The notes under the pieces: model-generated
What the model was told of the DNA's origin: nothing
What the model saw: the letters and a program-made list of their open reading frames with translations, nothing else
Database searches by the model: none
Part shown: one piece after another, positions 27,939 through 38,150 of the stretch
Numbering within the stretch: position 1 is the stretch's first letter
Layout: each line of letters begins with the position of its first letter
Made by a program: the position numbers and the translations under genes
Origin: Rhynochetos jubatus
Taxonomy: Eukaryota; Chordata; Aves; Eurypygiformes; Rhynochetidae
Reading direction: 5' to 3'
Assembly: GCA_027574665.1 (NCBI GenBank)
Contig: CM050650.1
Location: 101,219,086 to 101,283,085 of the forward strand
DNA length: 64,000 nucleotides

Positions 27939-28467
27939 ATACTGCTTCCAGCTCTGGAGTCCCCAACATAAGAAGGATATCGGCCAGTTGGAGCAAGTCC
28001 AGAGAAGGCCACGAAGATGCTCAGAGGGCTGGAGCACCTCTGCTACGGGGACAGGCTGAGAGAGTTGGGCTTGTTCAGCCTGGAGAGAAGAAGGCTCTGG
28101 GGAGACCTTATAGCAGCCTTCGAGTATCTGAAGGGGGCCTACAAGAAAGCTGGAGGGGGAACTTTTTACAAGGGCCTGTAGTGACAGGACAAGGGGCAAC
28201 AGGTTTAAATTGAAAGAGAGTAGAATTAGATTGGAGATCAAGAAGAAATTCTTCCCAAAAAAGGGTGGTGAGGCACTGGAACAGGTTGCCCAGAGAAGCT
28301 GTGGATGCCCCATCCCTGGAAGTGTTCAAGGCCAGGCTGGATGAGGCTCTGAGCAACCTGGTCTAGTGGAGGGTGTCCCTGCCCCGGGCAGGGGGGTTGG
28401 AACTAGATGGTCTTGAAGGTCTCTTCCAACCTACACTATTCTAAGATTTTATGATTTTATAATTCCT
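27939..28467 (+). mobile_element. Young CR1 LINE, 5'-truncated 3' end
   Basis: The sequence follows the avian CR1 3' region closely: CAGCTCTGGAGTCCCCAACA, GCTGAGAGAGTTGGGCTTG, AGACCTTATAGCAGCCTTC, GGCACTGGAACAGGTTGCCC, CTGGATGAGGCTCTGAGCAA, TTGGAACTAGATGGTCTT, then degenerate octamer repeats (ATTCTAAG/ATTTTATG type) to about 28467. The sense strand encodes the damaged C-terminus of ORF2. A GAGGCCTCAC block at about 27890 also belongs to the CR1 consensus but is separated from the rest by about 40 unrelated bases, so the element may begin there with an internal replacement. Antisense open frames over it are shadows. Confidence 0.92.
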
Positions 28468-30370
28468 TTATAGGGAACACTATTCCAGAAGGAAAGTGAA
28501 TTTATACTTGAGTATTTTCTTTATTTTCATGTTTTTGGAGCAAGTGTAGCAAACTTATTATTATGGAATATCTGGCTCTTTGAATTGTCTGTGTTCGTCC
28601 AATCCAATTTCAAGTTTCTTTTACACTTTATCTTGCAGGTTCCCCTTAGTTCCATCCTTGCAAACACTTCACTGCTATTTCACAAGCATCTTCAGTGACA
28701 CTCCAGTAAAAATAAGCAAGTGCTTAAGTGCTTTCAAGAATGGAGACCTGGTGAGCATCTCATTCAAGAGCAGTCAGAGCTAGACATAAAGGAGCTGATT
28801 CCTTTTGAGTAGAAGAAATAAATGTTTTTTATCATGCTATATTTTAGGTGAATAGGAATTAAATGACAGCAATACATGAGACGTGCAGTTATAAAGCTAC
28901 TGCCAAGGGATAGGAAAAATGATTCCAGTCTATGTGTTTTGGGACAGGAATACCCGAGTCATGCAAATCAGCATTTGATTTTTCAGTTTCTTTCACCTAA
29001 AATTCTAGTTCATGCCACATCTGTTGCTGTCACCTAAAATTTTGGTCCTGGCACTGATTATAGAAACAAATCAGGAAACAAAAATATATCAGAATGGTTG
29101 TTGATTTTTCTTAGAGAATAAGGGAAGTAACATATTTAAAACTTGAGATGTTTTCTTGCTGTACCCCAGCTGAGAAGGCCAAGACACATATTCTCTAGTG
29201 AATAAATGATCACAGTTCCAATGATCTGAACTGCATTGCTTGTCATTTATACCGGAAGAGTCAATACCGCAATTGTGTAAAGGCATTTACTGCTTCTTAT
29301 CTGCACACAGAGATTATGGGAATAGCTAAGAAGTCCACAGAAACTTTAAGCACATAATACTAAGAATAATTTAGGCACATGACACGAACATTTTCAAATA
29401 CAGGTTTCAAGCACAGAAGAATACTCAAGCACAAGTCTGCAATTTTTAGTAATTATGTTTATGGATGTGCAAAACCCAACAAACTTCATCTCAAATCCTC
29501 AGGACTGGTAAAGCTCTGTCCTCAACTGCCCATTTTTTCCTAGACATTTAAAGCAAGTGGTGCTTTTATAGCATACAAGTCATCTACTGTTTTCCAGATG
29601 AGGTCTCTGCATTTTTCTGTGCCAGAAGAAGTGTAGATCTTCACATTCGTATTTCTTAATACAGGCTTTGTAAGAAAAGGTGAGTTTATTCTACAGATTT
29701 AAGTCATGAATACCATCCTAAGAAGAAAGACTGCAAACTGATGTACAGGGTATAACTGCAATTTTAAAGGGATTAATCTACCTGCATGAAGCTGTCTCAG
29801 TATGTAAGCAGATGAAAGCTGGTGGACTTTGTAAACACAATATTTGCATATCTTTACATATAAAGCAGACATCAAAATGGAACTTAGACCTTATAGTAAC
29901 TTCTGGAAATCACAAAAATACTCTAAATAGCCCTATGAATAGATTAGCTACCGCCCATTCCTATTCCACCTGACTCCAGACCTGCCTTCCAGAGTCAAAG
30001 CCATCAAATAATGATAAATTCTCCTTAAAAAAAAAAAAAAAAAGGTAATTTTGCTTTGGATGGGAAAAATTGATAAAGGTGCAGAGTTGTAAGTCACTTG
30101 TGACAGATAACAATATAAATCACCTTAATTTAATAATCAATAAAATCAAAACTGAATAGAGAAAGCATTTCTGTAGCTCAGAAACAGTAACTATCTTTTC
30201 TTTGTATAACATGATTCAGAGGAAGCTTGTGGGAAAAAATATATATCTTACATTTTCAGAAGCAATGATCAAATAAAAATGGCAACCTGGTTATGGTATT
30301 GATTTGTGGGTTGTTTTGGGGGATTTTGTGTTTGTTTGTTTTCTTTTTTTTTTTCATTGTTGAGAAACAA
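28468..30370. other. Intergenic, no gene seen
   Basis: AT-rich sequence between two CR1 insertions. An A17 run lies at about 30027-30043, and a T/G-rich stretch at 30305-30360. Short chance frames only. Confidence 0.65.
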
Positions 30371-30374
30371 GTTT

Positions 30375-30910
30375 GTAGAAGTGGTGCTTAAGGACATGGT
30401 TTAGAGGTGGAGTTGGCACAGTTACGGTTGGACTCCATGATCTTATGGGTCTTTTTATTCCACCATCTTAGGGTCTTAAGGCTGAGAGAATTGGGCTTGT
30501 TCAGTCTGGAGAAGAGAAGGCTTTGGGGAGACCTTATTGCAGCCTTCCAGTACCTGAAGGGGGCCTACAAGGAAGCTGGAGGGGACTTTTTACAAGGGCC
30601 TGTAGTGACAGGACAAGGGGTAACGGGTTTAAATGGAAAGCAGGGAGATTTAGGTTGGATATCAGGAAGAAATTCTTCATGGAGAGGGTTGTGAGGCACT
30701 GGAACAGGTTGTCCAGAGAAGCTGTGGATGCCCCATCCCTGGAAGTGTTCAAGGCCAGGCTGGATGAGGCTTTGAGCAACCTGGTCTAGTGGAGGGTGTC
30801 CCTGCCCATGGCAGGGGGGTTGGAACTAGATGATCTTTAATGTCCTGTCCAACCCAGACCATTCTATGATTCTGTAATTTCCCAACCTGAATGATTTTGT
30901 GATTCTATGA
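30375..30910 (+). mobile_element. Older CR1 LINE 3' tail, split by a nested CR1
   Basis: The left part (about 30375-30456) reads GTGCTTAAGGACATGG, then TTTAGAGGTGG, then GGTTGGACTCCATGATCTTA and GGGTCTTTTT, which is the last part of a CR1 3' UTR. The remaining terminus, TTTCCCAACCTGAATGATT followed by TTGTGATTCTATG, appears only after the inner element, at 30878-30910. Joined at TTTT/TTTC the two parts give a continuous CR1 end with its octamer tail. The outer copy is therefore older than the CR1 inserted in it. Confidence 0.78.
30457..30877 (+). mobile_element. Younger CR1 LINE nested in the 30.4 kb CR1 tail
   Basis: From 30478 the sequence matches the same CR1 subfamily as the copies at 28 and 58.6 kb (GGCTGAGAGAATTGGGCTTG through TTGGAACTAGATGATCTTTA and ATTCTATGATTCTG). 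The sense translation gives [20 protein letters not shown] followed by SLEVFKARLDEAL, the C-terminal end of CR1 ORF2, with a frameshift near 30530-30600. The 21 bases at 30457-30477 fit neither the inner nor the outer element clearly. Same orientation as the outer CR1. Confidence 0.88.
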
Positions 30911-33900
30911 AATATAATAAATAAGACTCTATCTGAATATTTTGACTATCAAATCCTTGTAGAGCTATTCATGGTATAAATGTACTCGGGCTTACACCTC
31001 TGCCCAGCGCAATTTGGTGCTGCCCAGAAAAGGTTACAGTCAGGAACAATTCTATGGGAAGTCACGGCATTTTTGAAGTATATGAGAAATCTCTGGCACA
31101 GATAATTTAGAAAAAGGTTCCTTTGCAGATTGAAGAGAATCAAGCAAATTTAAGTAAGCAATTTTGATAACTACTGTTAATATTGCCATAACTGGATAGA
31201 TTTTTGTGATGTGAATAGCAAGAAGTGGGAATGTTACTAAACATACATACATAAAGATTCTTTTACAATTATTAGGTGTCTTGAATTTCTATGAACTCTA
31301 AGTCTAGGAATTTTGAAATAAGAATATATACACTTGCATGAATATGTTAAGGCTCCCACGAATCACGCTTGGAAAAAAACCCATCACTTAGGTGCAACAT
31401 CTTAGAAGAAGAAAAACATGGCTGATAGGATAGTCCACAGATGACCAGGTTATGTAAAAATGTGTCTGCTCTGAAGGTGACCAGAATGTCTGAGAGCAGG
31501 TGGCCCACAATGTGAACAAGATGCATCTGATAAAATGCACATTAAAGGGTAGTCCACAGCACTGATGTCTTAACAAAATTAAACATACATTCATTTAATC
31601 AATTAACTTTGAATAGGGATCAAAATATTACCACAGTCTATACATATAGTCATCAAAACTGACCATAACTCATAGCACAGGTGATGCTGCCTCTACATTC
31701 AGCCCATAAAGCCATAGCAATCCCCTCTGAGTAGTGCAAGGGACGGTGTCTTTTCAGAATCAGGTATGCAGAGCTGGTACCGTGGTATCCTGCACTGTAT
31801 GACTAAATACACAAGCATTGCCTTGTTAGTGTGAAACGGAGCTGTATTTCAGAATCTGGTCTAAGGGTTTGTTAGTGGTGTTTGGTCTGGTTACATGCCC
31901 TTGAGGCTGGTCTGGCTGTGAAATCTGAATGTAACAGTTCATTTAGTTTATTTTTAGTGCCGATGTATTCTGCTGTAGTTACATTTGGTAATAGCAATGG
32001 GGAAATGGAAGCTGCCCATCCAAGGCTAGGATAAGGGCCCTGTAGCTATGTTTTGGTGGAGGATAAGAGAGATCAGAGTGTGTGAGCTATGCTGCGCTGC
32101 ATCCAGAGTTATGCTGTTGTACCTCTGGAGGAAGCTGGCCTGTGGCACTGAGCCAGGGAGGCTTCAGCCTACCACAAACACCTATAAAAAAAGGATTACA
32201 CTCTCATAATAAACAGAATTTTCCTTAAAAAGCTGAGTCTTGTGATTAAAGGTGTAACATATGGAAACACCACCTACAGCCTGGTTCTCACAGAGACCTA
32301 TTCTAAGCAACAGCAAGAATATATTATCAATTACACACCCCTTATATGTCTGAATAATTCTTCTTAACATTAATGCAGGCTCTCTGAGTGCTTCAAGGTG
32401 TGAATAGAGCCCACAGTGAGCAGAGATCCACTGATAACTTCTTTTTCTGGTTTAAGAACTTTATTCTTCAAAGGGGTGTCATTTTAATAGTCAGAAAAAG
32501 ACAGACCGCTCTACTTTTTTGTGGGTTTATCCATTACAATTCGACCACTTACTGCTACGGGGGAATATTTCAAAAGCAGAAATAAGCAGCTAGATGCTGA
32601 ACACCCACTGAATGCCAAAGGGAGTTTGGTTCCTAACTCCCTCATGCCTTTGAAAATCTCCCCCCAAAGCTTTAAGTATAAAAAATCAACTCAGTGCTGA
32701 CTCTGTATTATGTATTCTTGTTCTCATCTGAAACCTTAAGCAAATCACCTATATCACTAAAGAACACAACAATTTGTTGTTTTGCAATAGGCTGTGTTTT
32801 AAACCCAAAGGAATAAAATCCAATGACTGACAGACCCTTTGGTGAGCACGCAAAATGAAAAAGATACCAGGAATTTCTCTCCCACTCTGCTAGGGATCAC
32901 ACAATACACCTCACCTCCCCAAGAAGCCCTGCCTTTTCTCTGTTGTGGAGAGCACAGCAGTGCAGCTGAGACGAAGAAGTACACACCATCCCTGTGGATG
33001 GATGACTAGGAAGAGACACTCCTCTATTTAACAGAAAGACCAAGGCTATACACCTAATATAGGCATATAATCCCTGCAAGCTACCTGTACAGCAAATACA
33101 GAACATAATCTCAGATACAGAACATGATCAGATACTGAGTTCTCGCTGTCTCTCAGCTAGTTGTCTAAAATCAGGTAAAATGGTTCATAGACTCTACATC
33201 TCTCCATTGACTATACAGGCAGTGCAGACTCTGAACTTAGGGAGCTGCAACAGAGTGGATACCTCCTGCACATACTGTGAACTAGGGACACACTAACACC
33301 ATTATCACCCACTTCGGCATGTTCTAAACAAAAAGAAAATTACAATAAATGATTAAGCACCAAGGGCATGTGGGAAAAAAAAAAAAAAAGATGGTGTCAC
33401 AATGCTTCATTATGGTCTTTTCAGATTGGCAGAACCTATCTCTAACAAACTAAATTGGCAGTATTCAGTTACCTTTTAATGACCTTTTTTACAACTGAAT
33501 TTAATGAAATGACCCAGTTCAATCTCATGGGCACAAGAAGCCTTATGATGTGTCAGTTGTTTCCTAGGCACTAATGTATTCCACACTGACTCCAGCACAC
33601 TGCCGTGAGAATGTGTGGGGTTTTTTTGAGGATCAAATGAATTTTGATCTACTTCCCAAAATCTTCAAAGAACTCTTATTCTGGCTGAAATACAAAGACT
33701 CATGTTCCCATGAGGAAGCATGGACCACAGATAATAACACTCGGAATTTCTAGTACTTTAGTTTTCCTAACGATAATCATCACAAATATTAATTATATTC
33801 CAAGTAGATCAGTTACGTAGTCATTTCCTTAAAAAAAACCTTAAAGTATTGAAATTCTTGCATACTTAGAATAGATGACAGTGAAAGTCCTTGTTCTGCT

Positions 33901-34555
33901 TTTCCATTTTACTAACTCTAATATGGAGGACTCAAAATACAGGGATTTAGGCAATGCCAGGTAAACATGACCTTTATGTAATGCAAAGAACTGATAATAA
34001 CCAATTTAATCAGAAATAGGTCCATGTGAAAAATGACAGTGATGCTATCTTTTCATCTGATTCTTTCAGATCTGCAGTCCAGGAGTTATGCTTCCTACAA
34101 AGAGAGAAATGGAGACTTAAGAGGAAAGGGAAAGGTGAATCGGAGAAGTAGAGTAATTTTCTGGTAAGTTCTCTTCTAAGGATGTAAAATTCCTACAGGA
34201 AGACTGGGTTACTGATGTCCTCAATAAGAAAAGCCCATCTTCTGCATCTTTTTTGGACAGAGAGGAACTCTGAGTTAGAAGCTGGGAGAGGAAAGGCAAT
34301 AGCAACTTAGCAAGTAGATGACCTGTAAAGGACTAAGGAGGAAGGATAAATCATCATTGCTTGGAACTCACTGTTTTAGAACAGCTGACTAAAATGCTGT
34401 TCAAGAAGGGAATTAGATGGCAAAGAACAAAAAATTCATACAGTGAACAAGCCTAGTCCTCCCTTAGTTTCATGCATGAAGGGTAGAACATGGCCCTGCC
34501 TTCTTTCCATCTTTTCAAATGAAAAATTCATGTCTGGTTAAAGCAAGCGGAGAGA
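30911..34555. other. Intergenic, no gene seen
   Basis: No supported gene. Contains an A15 run (33375-33389). A moderately GC-richer stretch at about 31860-32170 has no recognisable homology. Confidence 0.65.
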
Positions 34556-34559
34556 CACT

Positions 34560-34960
34560 TAAGCTCATTATTGATGAAGATCGTTAATGCCTCTCTTCAG
34601 AAGGGCATTTTGCCAGCTTTACTTAAGCTGCAGTTAGGCTCTTGCTCAGAACCCCATCTTTGGATGATATTAGCAAAGCCAATTACTGTCCAATGTCAGG
34701 CCACCCAATATTTTGGAAAATAATTGAGGTTATGCTGACAGGTCAACTCTAGCAATGTTTGTATTTCAAAGATTTAGTTGGGTCCCATCTGGCTTGGTCA
34801 GTATGTGAGTAGGGAAATGAGATTGCATGATCACTTCCTTATCACTATACTCTGGTGATGGGCCCCTTGGACTTTTTCCTGTGGAGGGAGGTATTATTGA
34901 CTTGATAATGGGCTATTGCAGGAAGAACACATCAATTTCTTCCTTTAAAGGCACAAAATT
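34560..34960 (+). mobile_element. Probable decayed L2-type LINE fragment
   Basis: Near 34655-34750, translation on the + strand gives PSLDDISKANYCPMSGHPI followed by FWKIIEVMLTGQL. This resembles the LINE RT block NYRPISNLPFL-K--E---QL that follows a KPSLD-type lead in L2-clade elements. Downstream, GGGCCCCTTGGACTTTTTCC near 34860 could be the remnant of the GPLLF block. All frames are broken. It may belong to the same original insertion as the L2 relic at 36.5-38.2 kb, but the spacing is too long without an intervening insert. Confidence 0.45.
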
Positions 34961-36499
34961 CCACCGATAGATTATTTTTGTCTCATGTTTATACGTAGAT
35001 GTTAGGACTAATACTGCATTGCAACTGAAACTTGAATGCAACTGATACTTTAATTTTATACCTTCTTCTCACTCAGATAAGCTTCTAGTCTGGTTATTTG
35101 TATAAATGTGTAAGTGTACATGTGTTCTCTATAACTTTGCAGTAATTGTGAGGCTATTTGCCTTGGAAAGAAAGCAGAATACAGGTCTTTTTTTCCTTAA
35201 TGTAGGGTTAGAATATGTACATGGGGAAGAATTCACTTTGGTGTACCTGCATCTACGCAATCCCAGTTCATGATGCTGTAAATCCTCAGTGCAGCCACAC
35301 CATGAGATGGAAATAGGAATTAGAAGCAGATTAACACAAAAATAAAATAGTTCATAAGAAAACAGTTTGGAAATCTTTAGGCAATTTTAAACCTGGTTTT
35401 GTCAAGCAGTTTGTTTAAACTAGACCATCAAACTCTTTTTCCAGTCAATACAGAGAGGTAACTAGCTTTGAAATCCAGCAAGCACCTGAACAGACAGTCT
35501 TCCTCTGCTGGTTTGCACAGGCTGCTGCCTTGTACAGAACTCTGGCATCAGAAGATCCCTGAAGTGAGAGTAGGTATAAATTAACTGATTAGGGCACATA
35601 GGTGAAATTTTTATACTCTGAAGAAAGATTTTGAGGTGTGGCAGAAGTTATTTCTGCAACATCTATTGAGAATATATATGTGAGCTTCACAAGATTATTC
35701 TTACCTCAGATGTTCTGCAGGGACTGTCGCCGTCACAACTTTCCAGTTTAACACACCCAATGAGGCCACCATCAGAGCTCATAACACTGCAGCAGTATCA
35801 TCCTAATAAAAACCTCACAGCAATCCTCTCTGTCTTTACTGCAGTACCCTTTTCTTATGACTGGGCAAAATGTACCCAAAATGTTCAGTTAGTATAAGCC
35901 ATAGGAACTCGTTTCCTGGAGCACCTGCCAAAGTGAGTATATCTCTAGAGATTAAGTCATTTCAGTCAAGGCCTCTATGAGTCTAAGTGTAATTTGTTGA
36001 TAGTGATTATTTTTAAAGCACTGATGATTGTGCACCTGGTTATCTGTGCAGTCTCCCCATTTTCCTATCATGCCTGTTAACACTTTTTGTGAAGACCCTG
36101 ATATTAAAACCTAAGTCAGAAAATTCAATGTAAGATAGAATGACTGATTCTATCTTTGGAATTTCTTTCATCTGGCAATCTGGCAGAATTTAAGTCCAAC
36201 CAAACAGTCTCAAGGTGTGATAAAAAAGGAGATGCAAGATGCTTGATTAATTGTTCTTGTTGATATGTTTGAATTTTTATTGCAATATATTTTGTTCTCT
36301 GTATATGAAGTGTCCAGCACCACAATAATGGTCAAAACCTTAAATCAGAGCAATATCTAGTAAGGAATAAAAATCTCAAGCAAGCTGGTTAGAGGAGGTG
36401 TTCACAGACAATTTTTAAAGAACTGCTCAATATTACCCTTGCTTTACCCTTCTTTCTTTTTCTTCCTTTAATAATTCACTCTCTCATTTTCTTTTTTCT
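34961..36499. other. Intergenic, no gene seen
   Basis: AT-rich DNA between two L2-type fragments. No gene, RNA gene or further repeat is recognised; it may hide a later insertion that separated the two fragments. Confidence 0.55.
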
Positions 36500-38150
36500 T
36501 TCCTTTTATTTGGACATAGATTCAAAAGTTTCTTCTCTGTTTGCCTCCTTTGACTCCTATAGCTGCTTCAGTGCCTCCGTTCTAGCCAGCCAGCTGATTT
36601 CTCACATGATCAGTATCATAATTTCTCCCCATTTTTCCCAGGACCTCTACTCTCCTTGTCCTCTTTTCTCTCTTCTGACAATTTACCCCTCAATTTATTT
36701 ATGGATTAGTCTTTGCTACATTTTACCTACGTTTCCCATTATTTCACTTTCAGGTCCCAGCTATCAGCTCATTCTTCACGCCTGTTCTTACTGTAACACT
36801 CTCAGAAATCCCCTCCAAGAAACAGTTTTCTCTGATTTGGTTTTAACCTTCTTCAGAGCCATATGGAACTGTTAACTCTAAAATCTCTAAAGACTCTAAA
36901 TTTCATGAGGACACCATTTTCATCCACTCAGACCTGACAAACCACTCTTCTTTGAATACTGTATGTCCATGCCTTCAACAACTCTGTCTCTCTTCACCTG
37001 ACTACCAAGGTGGTATATTTGAAAACATTATTCTCATCCACTCTTCAAATTTCTGTGTGGGTTTTCTGTCCTTGCTTTCCTTCTCCCTTCTCTCTACACC
37101 TTGTTTCTGTGTGATCTCATCAGCAAATACAAATTCAACTACCATCTGTTTGCTAATGACTCACAGATATACTAGTCTACTCCAGACTAATCTCCTTATG
37201 TCCAAACTGAAATCTCAGCCTGCCTCTCTGACATCTCCTCATGTATACAAAGCCATCATCTCCAACTCATCATGGATACAACAGACAGCTTATCCTTTCC
37301 CATACTCTAAACCTTTCTTTCTCAGTCAGTTAGCTCAAAATATAAGTCAGGTCTAACTTAAGTCTTTTGCCATACACAAAAAAATCCTCAGTTTCTATCA
37401 AATGGGTTTCAAGACTAAATGAAATGCATAGCTCCTCAAGAAGAAACCACACAAAACGAGCTAGGTTGAAGCACGACTCTTGCAAATGCTTAAACAAGTA
37501 GTATAAGGGATCCATGGTAGATCAAGTTACAGAAGTTTACTAGATGTTAAAACAAGCACTCTGTTAGTACAGTCAGCATGTGTTCACAATTAAAATACTG
37601 CATAGCTGTGCATCATCCAGCACTGTGGTCACTCTCAGGCAAGACAGCTCAAGCGAAGTAACTAGGAGTCACTATCTCAGACTCGCAGTACACATGGGTA
37701 TGGAACCCTCCTGAAAGGTATGACCAAAGTCTCCTCACAACCAAATATCTATTCTTCTGTCTCAAAGCATCAGTATCTTTCCAGCTTTGATGAATGCAGT
37801 CTTGCCCTTCCCATATCCAATCAGGTTGTTGCCAAAAAGATTGTTTTCTGAGCTATTCTTTGCCTCCCTCCACTGGTTCTTCCTTATCTCTCCCATCTGA
37901 TAGGAGTTACTACTTTTCATTCTCAAAGCTTGCTGCCACATTTTACTTTCTGTCAAGATACTGACTTGCTTGTCTATTTAGACCATGCTAGCTATATGCT
38001 AGCTACTGTTACCCATATGTTAATAGGCTGCTTCAAACTTTCTTGCATAGCATACCTCATGCTTTGCAGGCTCTCCTTATGCTTGACTTGAAAACAATCT
38101 GTTTTCCTTGAACTGCCTCAAAAAAGTTCCCTTTTCCTCCATTAACCCTC
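36500..38150 (+). mobile_element. Ancient L2-clade LINE, RT and post-RT region, inactive
   Basis: The + strand is C/T-rich, as this LINE group is. Around 37085-37175 the best frame reads LYTLFLCDLISKYKFNYHLF followed by ANDSQIY. This is equivalent to LYTL-LGDLI, then YHLYADDSQIY, the catalytic YADD box, here degraded to FAND. It continues with QTEISACLSDISS (about 37205-37240) and HHLQLIMDTTDSLSFP (NMDKTELLIFP in intact elements). A further block near 37660 gives GVTISDSQ (LGVILDSS-type) and one near 37865 gives CTCCACTGGTTCTTCC (LHWLP-type). About 37345-37600 looks like unrelated inserted sequence. The open frames of 121 and 134 codons in this stretch are LINE remnants or out-of-frame shadows. 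Confidence 0.72.

Noticed and set aside
27867..28313. 148-codon minus-strand open frame
   Set aside because: It is the antisense of a + strand CR1 element.
36510..37356. 121- and 134-codon + strand frames rich in Ser, Leu and Pro
   Set aside because: They fall inside an L2-type LINE relic and are largely out of the LINE reading frame.
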